NCBI GenBank assembly: GCA_937879855.1
Contig: CALFMO010000008.1
Coordinates: 124,001-188,000, forward strand
From: an uncultured Acidobacteriaceae bacterium
GTDB lineage: Bacteria > Acidobacteriota > Terriglobia > Terriglobales > Acidobacteriaceae
Direction: 5' to 3'
Length of the DNA: 64,000 nucleotides
Below are positions 28,706 through 38,396 of the stretch, one piece after another. Positions within the stretch are counted from its first letter, which is position 1. Every line of letters starts with the position of its first letter. The position numbers and the translations under genes were made by a program. The notes below the pieces were generated by a model that ran no database searches, was not told where the DNA came from, and saw only the letters and a list, made by a program, of their open reading frames with translations.

Positions 28706-29425
28706 CTAATCCTCGAGAATGGCGACCGCTCGGACCGGAGCACCGGTGGTATTTACCCACTTGATGGGGAACAGGCTCAATTTGAATCCGTGGCCCGGGA
28801 GTTGATCGAGATTGGTCAGGTTCTCAAGGTGGTAGTACTCGCGCGTCTTCATAACGCAATGCGCTTCCCAGAACTTCTTGCGCTCGAACATCGCCCAAAT
28901 CGGCGGATCGTAGGTAACGGCGTCGATCCCTGTCATCTTGATACCTTGGTCAAGCAGCCAGTTGGTCGATTCCCCCGTCATTCCGACGTGATCCGTAAGA
29001 TATTTCTCGCTGTCCTGAATCTTCCCCGCGCCGGTGTGGATTAATACGATATCCAAAGGTTTGAGCGTGTATTGGATCTTGGCCAGTGCGTCTTTCATGT
29101 CTTGGACACTGATACCCGCGCCTTTTGGAAGATGACGGAAGTCCAGGCATACGCCCTCCCCATAGCAATATTCGAGCGGAACAGCCTCAGGCCCTGGGGC
29201 GTTTTCGCGCATGTGACGCAGCGAATCCATGTGGGTGCCGATATGATCACCGATCACCACCATGTAGTGCGCAGTGAGAGAATCGACGCCGTACTTCACC
29301 GCCCCGATCCGCTCGGCAAAGCCCTGCCAGGTTTCGAACATTACCAGGGCCGGGCGCACGACACGCGGAAACGTTATCATTTCGTTGTGCACAGGCATGC
29401 TTAGATCGATCAGTGTGCGAGCCAT
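28706..29425 (-). CDS. Cyclase-family (kynurenine-formamidase-like) metal hydrolase
   Basis: 239-residue member of the cyclase/kynurenine formamidase superfamily. The signature HxGTHxDxxxH appears as GDHIGTHMDSLRHM (about 58-71), and the typical start is LIDLSMPVHNEM. VLIHTGAG and GIDAVTYDPP are family motifs. These metal-dependent enzymes hydrolyse cyclic or amide substrates such as N-formylkynurenine, lactones or isatin. In this operon a lactone-opening role would fit well, since a PQQ dehydrogenase produces lactones and no ordinary lactonase is intact nearby; that is inference. It is flanked by an SDR gene (32 bp) and a CatC-like gene (21 bp). Confidence 0.9.
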   Translation of the reverse strand: MARTLIDLSMPVHNEMITFPRVVRPALVMFETWQGFAERIGAVKYGVDSLTAHYMVVIGDHIGTHMDSLRHMRENAPGPEAVPLEYCYGEGVCLDFRHLPKGAGISVQDMKDALAKIQYTLKPLDIVLIHTGAGKIQDSEKYLTDHVGMTGESTNWLLDQGIKMTGIDAVTYDPPIWAMFERKKFWEAHCVMKTREYYHLENLTNLDQLPGHGFKLSLFPIKWVNTTGAPVRAVAILED

Positions 29426-29457
29426 GGAGCAACGTCCCCTTTTACATCTTGCGTCTT

Positions 29458-30240
29458 CTACTGCGTTGCAGTAATGCCACCGTCTAAATAGAGCGCGTGT
29501 CCGGTGATGAAATTCGACGCCGGCGATACCAAAAAGAGCACCGCGCCCATAACGTCCTCTGGTTCACCAATTCGTCCCAGCGGTATACGTGAGATGAGAT
29601 TTGAATAGAACGAAGGGTCTGCCAACATCTGCGCTACCTGCTCGGTCCGGATGAAGGTGGGGGCGACCACGTTCACATTGATTCCGTTGGGTGCCCACTC
29701 GGCCGACAATTGCCTGCACAAAGTAATCAAGCCGCCTTTAGCTGCACAGTAAGCCGCATATCCGCGTCCACGCAAGGCGAGAAGCGAGCGCACCGAGCCA
29801 AGGTGGACCTGTTTACCGCCGTTTCCTTGCCGAATCATATGGCGCGCCGCTGCTTGTGCCTGGAACATGGCGCTCTTGAGATTGACGTTGTAGACGTGGT
29901 CGAACATCGCTTCGGTGACTTCTTCTGCCTTTTCCTCGCGGTTCAGACCGATGCAGTTCACGAGAATATCCAGACGGCCAAAGTGGTCGGCGGCTTCGTC
30001 TACCATCCTCTGCGTTTCAGAGACCGAAACAGCTTCAAAGGCAGTTGCCCATGCATCGTGGCCTTCTGCCTTCAGCGATTCGGCGAAAGCATTGGCACTT
30101 GCACCCTTGTGCCCGCTGATGGCAACTTTCGCTCCCGAAGATGCCAAGCCTCGGCTCACCGCTTCCCCGATACCCCCGTAGCCACCTGTAACCAGGGCCA
30201 CCTTGCCATCTAATCTAAACAGCTTCTCTATAGCGACCAT
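29458..30240 (-). CDS. SDR-family oxidoreductase
   Basis: Short-chain dehydrogenase, 260 residues. The Rossmann motif is TGGYGGIGEA (about 18-27). NCIGLNREE occupies the usual NNAG position, the catalytic Ser lies in HLGSVRSL, and Tyr-Lys in YAAYCAAKGGLIT. DGGITATQ ends the chain. NCIG instead of NNAG is a mild variation also seen in gluconate 5-dehydrogenase relatives, which fits a sugar-acid oxidoreductase in this operon. The ATG is close to the next upstream CatC-like gene (46 bp). Confidence 0.92.
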   Translation of the reverse strand: MVAIEKLFRLDGKVALVTGGYGGIGEAVSRGLASSGAKVAISGHKGASANAFAESLKAEGHDAWATAFEAVSVSETQRMVDEAADHFGRLDILVNCIGLNREEKAEEVTEAMFDHVYNVNLKSAMFQAQAAARHMIRQGNGGKQVHLGSVRSLLALRGRGYAAYCAAKGGLITLCRQLSAEWAPNGINVNVVAPTFIRTEQVAQMLADPSFYSNLISRIPLGRIGEPEDVMGAVLFLVSPASNFITGHALYLDGGITATQ

Positions 30241-30286
30241 GGATGAGTACTATCCTCATTTTCCGCAACGACAACCGCCGTACGAT

Positions 30287-30616
30287 CTAGCCATGACTCA
30301 ACTTACTTGAGATTGGCGCTTCCGATGTCCGGTCAAGCCTCATCGGGTCGTTCGGGTGCGAAGCCAGAGGGTGGACGGTAATCGTCAGATACCGAAACAA
30401 GGGCAGGGAAGACAATGCATCGTGTAGCCGATCCGCATCGTCAGCGCGCCAGATACCCCAGTTCTCCCGTCGCCCCGGCACTCGCCAAAGACGGAGGAGA
30501 ATTCCCTCCTTCGCCAACTCGCGGCTCCGTGCCGCCTCTTGTTCTCGCAACTGTTTTTCTCTTTCATCGCCGCCTTCTATGCGGGCGACTTCCATGTGCA
30601 CTAGAAAGTCCATCAT
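30287..30616 (-). CDS. Muconolactone delta-isomerase-like protein (CatC family)
   Basis: 109 residues. MDFLVHMEVARIEGG, a helix rich in charged residues with SRELAKEGILLRLWRVPGR, then NWGIWRADDADRLHDALSSL and LFRYLTITVHPLASHPNDP are the usual CatC pattern (length normally ~90-100). The C-terminal ~15 residues are an extension. The real catalytic context of CatC (beta-ketoadipate genes) is absent, so this is likely an isomerase on another lactone. 27 bp downstream of the E1 gene and 46 bp before the SDR. Confidence 0.85.
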   Translation of the reverse strand: MMDFLVHMEVARIEGGDEREKQLREQEAARSRELAKEGILLRLWRVPGRRENWGIWRADDADRLHDALSSLPLFRYLTITVHPLASHPNDPMRLDRTSEAPISSKLSHG

Positions 30617-30643
30617 GATCTCTTTGGAACGCCAGTATCTTTG

Positions 30644-32674
30644 TCACTTGACCTTGAGTAAACGTCGAATTTCGTCGATAACTTTCGCCGCCGTGGGAAG
30701 AAGTGCACGCTGCAGGATTGGCGAGGCAGGGATTCTCATATCGGGAGTTGCGACCCTGGCGATCTTGAGAGCCATCTCGTTGCCCAGAAACTCGTGGAGC
30801 CGCGCGACGATTTCCCCGCCAAATCCACCAGTTCGATTTGCTTCGTGCAGTACGACCACATTACCCGAAGCACTTCTGACAGCCGCTTGCAGTCCATCGT
30901 TGTCCAAGGGGCAGAGCCAGCGAAGATCGAGCACTCCTACGTCCACTCCGCCTTCCTCGAGTTGCCTGGCTGCATCTAAGGCAATCAGCAGCGTAGTTCC
31001 CCAGGTAACAATCACCGCGTCACGTCCGGGCTTATGTAATCGTGATCTTCCGATAGGCTCGATTACGTCCGTGAACTCCACGTCCCCCGTCGTTTGATAC
31101 AGCCCCCTGGCTTCATAGATCACGCACGGATCGGGGGAGGCTGTGGCGGTGCGCAAGAGACTGTAAGCATCTTGTGGCGTTGCAGGAATCGCGATCCGCA
31201 ATCCAGGGATATGGGCGAGGAGGGCTTCGAGGCATTGGGAATGCTGGGCACACGAACCGGACGTCGCGCCCTGTTGCGTCCGGACAACAATCGGCGCACC
31301 CGACCTGCCGCCCGTGATGTAGCGAACGTTAGCAGCCTGGTTGACGATCTGGTCAAGGGTCACCAACATGAAGTCGCCCCACATGATTTCCACGATAGGT
31401 TTCATCCCCATCAATGCCGCGCCCACCGCCGAACCGAGAATTGCGCTTTCGGATATGGGCGTGTCGAAGACCCGATCCGCACCAAAATTCTTTTGCAGAC
31501 CTCGCGATGCGCCGAAGATGCCCCCCGCCTGACCCACGTCTTCGCCATACACCAGGACTTCCGGACGAGTTGCAAGTTCGCGAGACAAAGCTTCATTGAC
31601 AGCCTGGATGTAACTTACTGCTTTTGTCTGCGGTACCTCAGAAGCGGCGGTGGAGGCTGGCTGGATAGGTGCTTCGCACCACACGTGCCGCCCAGCAGCG
31701 GCTGTATCCGGAGGCGGAGAGCTAAGTACGATCCTTTGGACCTCGTCCAGTTCTGCCTTGACACTAATCTCAAGTTCGCGAAAGGCATCGTGTGTAAGCA
31801 CATTGGCAGCAATCAGCTTGCTCGAAAAAGTGCTGATAGGATCTCGAGCGCGCGCCTGATCACGATCTTCTTTGGGACGGTAGTGCTCGATGTCACGATT
31901 GTAATGACCCCACAAGCGCGGGACGCGGCATTCAATCAATACCGGTCCCCGCCCTTCTCGGGCACGATTGGCTGCCTGCAGGATAGTGTCGCGGACAACG
32001 AGCGGATCTGAACCATTAATCGTGACCCCTGGGATTCCGTAACCGCTCGCTCTTTGAGCAATCCTTTCCACTTTGAACGTGAGTGAAGTCGGTGTTAGTT
32101 CTGACCAGCCGTTGTTCTCACAGATAATGAGCACTGGCAGACTACGAGCGGCTGCGAATGCGAGCCCCTCGTGGGTCGCGCCCTGGTTGAACGCTCCGTC
32201 TCCAATGGAGACGACAACTACTTTGCCATTGCCTGTCGCAACGTTCGCCATCGCCACGCCACAGGCAACCGGAACTCCAGCTCCGACGATCGAATTCTCA
32301 CCGATGAAGCGCCGCTCGGGCGCCATCATGTAGGCTGACCCACCGCGGCCGCCGTTCACGCCGATGCTGCGCTGGCAAATCTCTCCGAAGACTTCGGTTA
32401 ACGAGAGGCCCGAAGCTAACGCCCACCCGTGCCCTCGATAAGTTGCGATAATCTGGTCAGCCTCTGCGAGCCCGGCAAGGGCTCCTACCGGAACTGCTTC
32501 CTGGCCAGCGCACAAATGCGCTGAGCCGACCACTTCGGGAGGTGTTGCCTTGCTCAATTCGAGAGATCTTTTTTCGAGCTCTCTGATGCGCATCATCTCC
32601 AACAGCAGCGCGACAGAAGTAGCCCTGTCCTTCTGATCTACATCCGCAACAACCCCCGGGGCCGAAGTAGTCAT
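30644..32674 (-). CDS. 2-oxoacid dehydrogenase E1, alpha and beta subunits fused (TPP-dependent)
   Basis: Thiamine-diphosphate-dependent E1 component of 676 residues, first gene of the leftward operon. ATG 32674 has GGGGA six bases upstream; an earlier in-frame ATG at 32689 does not. The alpha half (about 20-330) has the TPP motif GDGAFNQGATHEGLAFAAAR followed by ICENNGWSE. The beta half (about 345-676) shows YIQAVNEALSRELA, VYGEDVGQAGGIFG, DTPISESAILGSAVGAALMG and TQQGATSGSCAQHSQCLEA. Fused E1 chains occur in acetoin and branched-chain-type enzymes. No E2 or E3 gene lies nearby, so it either borrows them or performs a simple decarboxylation. It probably handles the 2-oxoacid at the end of this operon's pathway. 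Confidence 0.92.
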   Translation of the reverse strand: MTTSAPGVVADVDQKDRATSVALLLEMMRIRELEKRSLELSKATPPEVVGSAHLCAGQEAVPVGALAGLAEADQIIATYRGHGWALASGLSLTEVFGEICQRSIGVNGGRGGSAYMMAPERRFIGENSIVGAGVPVACGVAMANVATGNGKVVVVSIGDGAFNQGATHEGLAFAAARSLPVLIICENNGWSELTPTSLTFKVERIAQRASGYGIPGVTINGSDPLVVRDTILQAANRAREGRGPVLIECRVPRLWGHYNRDIEHYRPKEDRDQARARDPISTFSSKLIAANVLTHDAFRELEISVKAELDEVQRIVLSSPPPDTAAAGRHVWCEAPIQPASTAASEVPQTKAVSYIQAVNEALSRELATRPEVLVYGEDVGQAGGIFGASRGLQKNFGADRVFDTPISESAILGSAVGAALMGMKPIVEIMWGDFMLVTLDQIVNQAANVRYITGGRSGAPIVVRTQQGATSGSCAQHSQCLEALLAHIPGLRIAIPATPQDAYSLLRTATASPDPCVIYEARGLYQTTGDVEFTDVIEPIGRSRLHKPGRDAVIVTWGTTLLIALDAARQLEEGGVDVGVLDLRWLCPLDNDGLQAAVRSASGNVVVLHEANRTGGFGGEIVARLHEFLGNEMALKIARVATPDMRIPASPILQRALLPTAAKVIDEIRRLLKVK

Positions 32675-33064
32675 CGATCGTCCCCACACATCCCCCGATC
32701 GCCGCGTTCAAACCTGATGGACTCCAACGCTGACCCAACGGTTCTCGGAGACGACGTAGCTTGCACCCTAGTATCGGCCCCTTCTTTACTCTTCGCCCGC
32801 GAAAGGTCCCAGAACGAATGTGGCACTTTATCGCTCCCATTCCTTCTATTCATCCATTGACTCCCTGAACCGCACTCATGTTAGGGACGTGTTAGGTACT
32901 TATCGCATAACAATCACCATTCATTAAATGTAATCCCTGCCGCATCATCGCTCTCGAATTCACTGCACAACTGGCTCTTATACAATGCATCGCATCAGGG
33001 CCCTGGAGATAGCCCTGATGCGACGCTTCTACATAAAACATTGCACACCCGTTCGGGCGACCGG
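32675..33064. other. Intergenic region upstream of the E1-led operon
   Basis: Presumably carries the promoter of the 11-gene leftward operon, but I find no clear sigma-70 boxes and no copy of the TTTTATATATGAAAT palindrome, suggesting different control from the fucose genes. A strong hairpin lies at 32991-33022. Confidence 0.5.
32991..33022 (-). terminator. Hairpin downstream of TonB receptor B
   Basis: CGCATCAGGGC (32991-33001), a 10-base loop, and the perfect complement GCCCTGATGCG (33012-33022). It lies 43 bp past the stop of the receptor gene. No U-tract follows on either strand, so it may act as an mRNA 3'-end stabiliser or factor-dependent terminator rather than a classic intrinsic one. 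Confidence 0.55.
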
Positions 33065-36000
33065 CTAGAACTCAACTCTAAGACTGAACTGAATCTGTCT
33101 GGGAGTAGCTCCGCTGGCGAGGCCACTAACTACTCCGAAGCCACCCCCACCGAAGGTTGTCCCTGGTAGGCCATAGTTTTGAATGTTGAATACATTGAAA
33201 AACTCCGCTCGGAATTGCGTATGGAGCCTTTCTTTGATAGGGATATTCTTCATGAGTGAGAAGTCAAAATTGTCGAATGGTGTACTGGCGATGATGCCTC
33301 GCCCGGAGTTGCCGTACTGGTTGACCGGATGGGCGAAAGCCGCCGTATTGAATGCCTTCTTATAGTTAGGGTGGCTGAGTCTAGGGTCCCCAATAAGGTT
33401 TGCCCTGCCATAGTTAACAAAGCCCGAGGTATTCCCGATGTTTGCCACGTCGATACCAGCATCGGGGAAGGTCAATGGAATCCCTGAGTGCGCCGACAAA
33501 TTGACGTTTGTTTGCCAACCGCCAAGGATGGCGGAGGCGATGCTGCTGTTCATGAAACGCTTGCCTCTCCCGAAGGGCAATTCATAAATAGCCCACCCGT
33601 AGACGATGTGAGTAAGGCTGTTTCCGGATGTGCCGTAATCCTGGCTCAGGTCGTTGTAGTTTTGTACCACGGCAAAACCCCCTGGGCCATTTTCAACGTC
33701 GTAGAAGCCGCTCGCGCCGTTGTCCAACGACTTTGAGTAGGTCCAACCGGCCCCGAAAGCAAGGCCGGAAGCCACACGCTTTTCTACCTTCGCCTGCAGC
33801 GCATTATAGTTGGCTGTGCCACGATCGGTTGCCATGATGGCCGAGCCAAGCCAAGGGAACGGGCGATTGGTGCCGGCTTCGCCAGGCACCGGAGAATCGT
33901 TAGAGAGCCCAGTAATAGGTAGGTGTCTGGTTACGCTGCCTACATAGGAGACTGAGGCGACGAGGCTCGTGCTGAATTGCTTCTGTATCTCAACGTTGAA
34001 CTGTTGGGAGTAAGCGGGTCTCAGATGGGGATCGTAATACCATCCAAACTGCTGCCACGGTGTCGGAACGGCTGGGAGCGCGTTGGTGCTACTAAGGGTT
34101 GGAACAATCGTCGTCATGGTTTGTAAAGGTTGACCAGTGGTGTTAAAGTTCAGGGGAAGCGACGCATTCGAGGGCCATGATTCGAGTCGATCCCTGGGAC
34201 TTTGGAGGTTGCCTTCCAGAGAGTCATAGACCAAACCCCACCCTCCCCTGATAACCATACTGTCAGTTAACTTGAAAGCGGCACCTATGCGGGGTCCAAA
34301 CATCTTATAGTATGGATCGGGGCCCATGTTCGGATTCGGTGCGGCAATAACGTGTTGCTTAATGGTCAAATCATTTGCCGGGGTGGAAGACGGGAGGCAC
34401 GGAGCAAAGATTCCATTGGCCGCATCGCAGGGCGGGGGCAGCTGTCCACCTTTTCCGGGCCCTAGCGCGATTTCCCAGTTTCCGGTGGTCGGATTAAGAT
34501 TTGCCGCATTCCCTTTCTCTAGATGAGGAGATGACTCGCCGTCCCAACGAAACCCCGCACTGATGGTTAAGCGCGGAGTCACCTTCCAGGTATCCTGGAT
34601 GTAAGCCGAAGGCATGATCACGCGAAATGCATTCGATTCCGACTGAAAGCGGCCACTGGACGGAATGCCCAGCAAAGCCGAGGCGACCGGATTGCCGGTG
34701 CTCGAGGCATTCTGCGGGTCCGACGTTTCGTTTGGCGAGAACTGGAATTGGGCTCCGCCGAAAGATCCACCCTTCGTAAGCCCCTGGGTCCATTCTGGGA
34801 TGTGCTCTTCATACCCGAAACGCAGTTGGTGTTTTCCACGTATCCAGGTTACGTTTGCGGCGAAATTGGTTGCGTTGGTTGACAAAACATTTGGCCCGTT
34901 GCCGCCTATGAGGTTGTAGACACCCCCTCCCCCCAGCACCGCGGCAAAATCAAACTCCGGAAACCCATATGTCGACTCGACCCCTCCATAACCGGTGGGA
35001 GCCGGGTTTACTGGCTGTCTCACGTTCTTATTGTTGTATCGGCCGCACCATCCCCCTCGCGCGTCCAGGATAAAATTCGGAGAGAAGACGTGAGTCCAAC
35101 CGCCACCCCCGTTTCTGTTATCCGCACTGCTGATGCTGTTAAGAATATGGGATCGGGGTACGACGTTGGCTCCGTTGAGAAAGCTGTAGCGGAACCACAG
35201 TGAATCCTTCGTTCCAAAGTTCTGGTCAACCCGTCCGCTGAATCCATTGGCATTGTCAGTGCCGACGGAATTGAGAATCGTATTGTTTCCACCCACAGTA
35301 GCCGGCGTGAAATTAGGCTTATCGCTGTAGTTCTTTAAGAAGGCTTGAGCGGTAGGGTCGATTAGGTTTTGCGGAACGTGAAGGCCATCTCCTCCAAGCA
35401 GCTGTCGTGTGAAGTTTCCTGCGCTTCCAGTGGTTGTATACGGGTTGTACAAAAGTGCCGGGGCGCCGGTACTGGTTACGACGGACGCGTTTGTGAAATC
35501 GCCATTTAGCTCAGCCGCTGTCGGCGATACGTAGCTGGCTCCCGCCGCCTTCGCATACCTCCAGCCTTCGTAGGACACGTAAAAATATGTCTTGTTGGTT
35601 CCATTGTAGAGGTGTGGGATCCGGACGGGGCCACCGAAAGCGCCGCCAAACTCGTTTTGCCGAAAGGTCGCTGGGGCTGAGGGGAGATTGTTTGTGAAAT
35701 CTGTAAACGGATTTCGGGCGTCGAATACGTTATTGCGCAAATAGTCCCACGCCGATCCGTGGAAGGAATTCGTCCCAGACTTGGTGACCAGGTTGACGAC
35801 TCCGCCCAGTACTCCGCCATATTCGGACTGATCGTTATGTGACTGAACTTTGAACTCCTGGATGGTATCGATGATGGGTGGGACATCATACGAACCGCCC
35901 ATAGCGGATCCGTTGATAATGCCATCGATATACCACAGATTCTCACGGTTCCATTGACCCTGTACCGATGGGAAGGTATACGTCGAGCCTGGGATGCCGG

Positions 36001-36601
36001 CGGAGCCAAATGTAGCGCTGTAGCCAACGCCGCCATTTTGGGATTGGTTTACCGGGTTGGCGCCGGGCGCCAGCGTGAGAAGCGCCGTGAAGCTTCTTCC
36101 GTTGAGCGGCAGATCACTGACCGTGCGCTGTTCCACAACGTTGCCCAACTCGGTCGAAGACGCCTGGAGCAATTCGGCAGTCGCCATGACGTCCACTGTC
36201 TGCGATTGCGATCCCACCTGCAGGTGGAAGTCCTGAGTAGAAATCTGGTTTACATCGAGCTTGAGTACCTGGCTCACTGCCGTCTGGAAGCCGGCCTGGG
36301 TGACCGTGATTTGGTAGTTTCCAGGCGGAACGAGCGGGAGTTCGTATAAGCCCTCACCATTGGATCGCACCGTTCGAGTCCAGCCGCTCGTGGGGTCTTG
36401 CACCTTTACCGTGGAGCCCGCAACAGCTGCTCCGCTCGGGTCGTAAATATGCCCATTGAATTGGCCGGTCGCAGTCTGTGCATTAGCGACCGTGCAGAAC
36501 AGAATCAGCGTTGCGCAGTAGACGATAGCGACTTCACCCAGGCCAAATGAATCCTTACGTCCTCGAACCAGCGCAAAAAGACTAGAAGCATGGTTATCCA
36601 T
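33065..36601 (-). CDS. TonB-dependent receptor B, Oar-like
   Basis: Outer-membrane receptor of 1,178 residues from ATG 36601 (GGGAGGTG just upstream). Signal peptide, carboxypeptidase-regulatory-like domain (FNGHIYDPSGAAVAGSTVKV), plug with DLPLNGRSFTALL and LWYIDGIINGS, and a barrel ending in RQIQFSLRVEF. Its start (SSLFALVRGRKDS) and promoter match receptor A at 6201, but the proteins have diverged considerably through the barrel, which suggests related yet different glycan ligands. It is transcribed from 36743-36771 and lies next to the intact L-fuconate dehydratase, so uptake of fucosylated oligosaccharides is the likely task. Confidence 0.95.
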   Translation of the reverse strand: MDNHASSLFALVRGRKDSFGLGEVAIVYCATLILFCTVANAQTATGQFNGHIYDPSGAAVAGSTVKVQDPTSGWTRTVRSNGEGLYELPLVPPGNYQITVTQAGFQTAVSQVLKLDVNQISTQDFHLQVGSQSQTVDVMATAELLQASSTELGNVVEQRTVSDLPLNGRSFTALLTLAPGANPVNQSQNGGVGYSATFGSAGIPGSTYTFPSVQGQWNRENLWYIDGIINGSAMGGSYDVPPIIDTIQEFKVQSHNDQSEYGGVLGGVVNLVTKSGTNSFHGSAWDYLRNNVFDARNPFTDFTNNLPSAPATFRQNEFGGAFGGPVRIPHLYNGTNKTYFYVSYEGWRYAKAAGASYVSPTAAELNGDFTNASVVTSTGAPALLYNPYTTTGSAGNFTRQLLGGDGLHVPQNLIDPTAQAFLKNYSDKPNFTPATVGGNNTILNSVGTDNANGFSGRVDQNFGTKDSLWFRYSFLNGANVVPRSHILNSISSADNRNGGGGWTHVFSPNFILDARGGWCGRYNNKNVRQPVNPAPTGYGGVESTYGFPEFDFAAVLGGGGVYNLIGGNGPNVLSTNATNFAANVTWIRGKHQLRFGYEEHIPEWTQGLTKGGSFGGAQFQFSPNETSDPQNASSTGNPVASALLGIPSSGRFQSESNAFRVIMPSAYIQDTWKVTPRLTISAGFRWDGESSPHLEKGNAANLNPTTGNWEIALGPGKGGQLPPPCDAANGIFAPCLPSSTPANDLTIKQHVIAAPNPNMGPDPYYKMFGPRIGAAFKLTDSMVIRGGWGLVYDSLEGNLQSPRDRLESWPSNASLPLNFNTTGQPLQTMTTIVPTLSSTNALPAVPTPWQQFGWYYDPHLRPAYSQQFNVEIQKQFSTSLVASVSYVGSVTRHLPITGLSNDSPVPGEAGTNRPFPWLGSAIMATDRGTANYNALQAKVEKRVASGLAFGAGWTYSKSLDNGASGFYDVENGPGGFAVVQNYNDLSQDYGTSGNSLTHIVYGWAIYELPFGRGKRFMNSSIASAILGGWQTNVNLSAHSGIPLTFPDAGIDVANIGNTSGFVNYGRANLIGDPRLSHPNYKKAFNTAAFAHPVNQYGNSGRGIIASTPFDNFDFSLMKNIPIKERLHTQFRAEFFNVFNIQNYGLPGTTFGGGGFGVVSGLASGATPRQIQFSLRVEF

Positions 36602-36700
36602 GAACACCTCCCACGTCAATTAGTTTGCCAACCTCACGACACCTCTGTGCGGCTACTGGAAAATCGGCACTTGCGGCCCCAAACTATTTGAGTGCAGGCG

Positions 36701-36771
36701 TTTTATAGATGAAATTAATTATTCACATATCAAACCGCTCACTTATAGGCCCGATTAATTATTCTTGTCAA
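36701..36771 (-). promoter_or_regulatory. Sigma-70 promoter plus IclR-type palindrome for TonB receptor B
   Basis: On the minus strand: TTGACA (36771-36766), 17-bp spacer, CTATAA (36748-36743), then ATTTCATCTATAAAA (36715-36701), which differs from the other three sites by one base. The segment GTGAGCGGTTTGAT just after the -10 box is also shared with the receptor A promoter. Confidence 0.73.
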
Positions 36772-37067
36772 GTATTTTTTTCTTAAATTAAGAAAGACAT
36801 TCTTTCAGGCGGGGTAAAGGGGTGCCCCTTCGCACGACTTCGGCCCCACTGTGGGCGCACCGCGCACCAGGTCCGTACACGAAGCGCAGCGAAGGAGATC
36901 TCCGGTTGCGCTTTCACGGCTTCCAGCGGATCGGAGGGAAAGAGCAGCATGACCGAGAGGCCATGCGAAGGAACCGGACGGCAATCGAGTTTGTTGAAGC
37001 AGCAGTTGCTCTTCAAGAACGAATTTCCTGAGAAGGAAAACGTTCTTTGAGCAAAACCAGATTTCTT

Positions 37068-38396
37068 CTACGTTACAACTGAAATCCGATGATCATTCCA
37101 CACTGGACCATCCGGGTACTGGTACGCGAGCAAAGTTTCCGGAAGTATCTCCGTGCTGTATCCGGGTTTTTCAGGCAGTAGATAGTGGCCGTTTGCTATG
37201 CGAGCGGGATCAGCAAAATGTTCATGCAGATGATCTACAAATTCAATGACACGATTTTCGAGCGACGCTGATACACGCAGATAGTCAAAGATTGCCAGGT
37301 GCTGCACGCATTCACACAAGCCGACTCCGCCCGCGTGAGGGCAAACCGGGATGTTGAATTTAGCGGCCATCAACAGCACCGCAAGATTCTCGTTCACGCC
37401 CGCAACCCGGCAACTGTCAATTTGACAGACATCCATTGCGCCCGCCTGCATGAATTGCTTGAACATGACTCGATTGTGGCAATGCTCACCCGTCGCGATG
37501 CGAACGGGTGAAGCCTCTCGGCGAATGCGAGCGTGGCCCAAAATGTCGTCAGGGCTGGTGGGTTCCTCCATCCACCAAGGATCTACTTCAGCCAGCTCTC
37601 TTGTGCGGTGAATTGCCTCGATGACACCCCACTTCTGGTTCGCGTCCATCATTAGCTTGTTGTGCGGGCCGATTTCTGCGCGCATCAAGCGCGCACGGCG
37701 AAGATCATCGGCCGGGTTACCACCGACCTTTAACTTGAAATGCATCCATCCTTGGCTGAGAGATTCACGGCATAGCCGTCGAATCTTGTCGTCACTGAAG
37801 CCGAACCATCCTGCTGAAGTCGTGTATGCGGGATACCCATGCTGTTCAAGCTTTTTTAAACGCACGGCTTGAGATGCGGTACGTGTCCTTAGTAGATCAA
37901 GGGCTTCATCCGGAGTAATGGCATCTTCGATATATTTAAAGTCAATCGAACGGACAATCCGCTCGGGTTCAAAATTCGCCAATAGCTTCCAGAGAGGCTT
38001 GCCTTCGGTTCGCGCATAAAGATCCCAGACTGCATTGATGAGGGCTGCGGCAGCCAGATGGATTACGCCTTTTTCGGGCCCAAGCCAGCGGAATTGACTG
38101 TCTTCCGTAAGCTGCCTAGAAAAAGCGACTGTGTCGTCTGTTACAGAAGATAAATTGCGACCCTGGAGAAATCGCGAAAGATACTCAAGTGCAAGCACGC
38201 ATAATTCTGTTCCGTGGCCTAGGGTGAAAGCGAGGCCGTATCCTTCGACCCCCACATCTGTTTCCAGAATGCAATATGCCGCCGAGTAATCCGGGTCTGT
38301 GTTGACCGAATCCGAGCCAATCTGGTGGCGTGAGGTCGGAAACCGCAGATCAAGGACACGAACGTTCGTGATTATAGGGTCGCTCAAACGAATCAA
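37068..38396 (-). CDS. L-fuconate dehydratase
   Basis: Enolase-superfamily enzyme, 442 residues, dehydrating L-fuconate to 2-keto-3-deoxy-L-fuconate. The N-terminal segment (NVRVLDLRFPTS, GSDSVNTDPDYSAAY) is characteristic of fuconate dehydratases. Catalytic residues visible: KLK (Lys221/223), metal ligands Asp251 (MMDANQ), Glu277 or 278 (WWMEEPTSPDD) and Glu304 (ATGEHCHN), Asp327 (QIDSCR) and His354 (CPHAGGVG). The gene lies between TonB receptor B and IclR B; a decayed second copy lies at 10200-10340 in the matching position. With the genes at 41595-45736 it completes the non-phosphorylative fucose route. Confidence 0.94.
   Translation of the reverse strand: MIRLSDPIITNVRVLDLRFPTSRHQIGSDSVNTDPDYSAAYCILETDVGVEGYGLAFTLGHGTELCVLALEYLSRFLQGRNLSSVTDDTVAFSRQLTEDSQFRWLGPEKGVIHLAAAALINAVWDLYARTEGKPLWKLLANFEPERIVRSIDFKYIEDAITPDEALDLLRTRTASQAVRLKKLEQHGYPAYTTSAGWFGFSDDKIRRLCRESLSQGWMHFKLKVGGNPADDLRRARLMRAEIGPHNKLMMDANQKWGVIEAIHRTRELAEVDPWWMEEPTSPDDILGHARIRREASPVRIATGEHCHNRVMFKQFMQAGAMDVCQIDSCRVAGVNENLAVLLMAAKFNIPVCPHAGGVGLCECVQHLAIFDYLRVSASLENRVIEFVDHLHEHFADPARIANGHYLLPEKPGYSTEILPETLLAYQYPDGPVWNDHRISVVT

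Noticed and set aside
30383..33022. CRISPR or phage region
   Set aside because: No spaced repeats, cas genes, capsid or tail genes are visible anywhere; the only phage-type trace is the integrase remnant at 52651.
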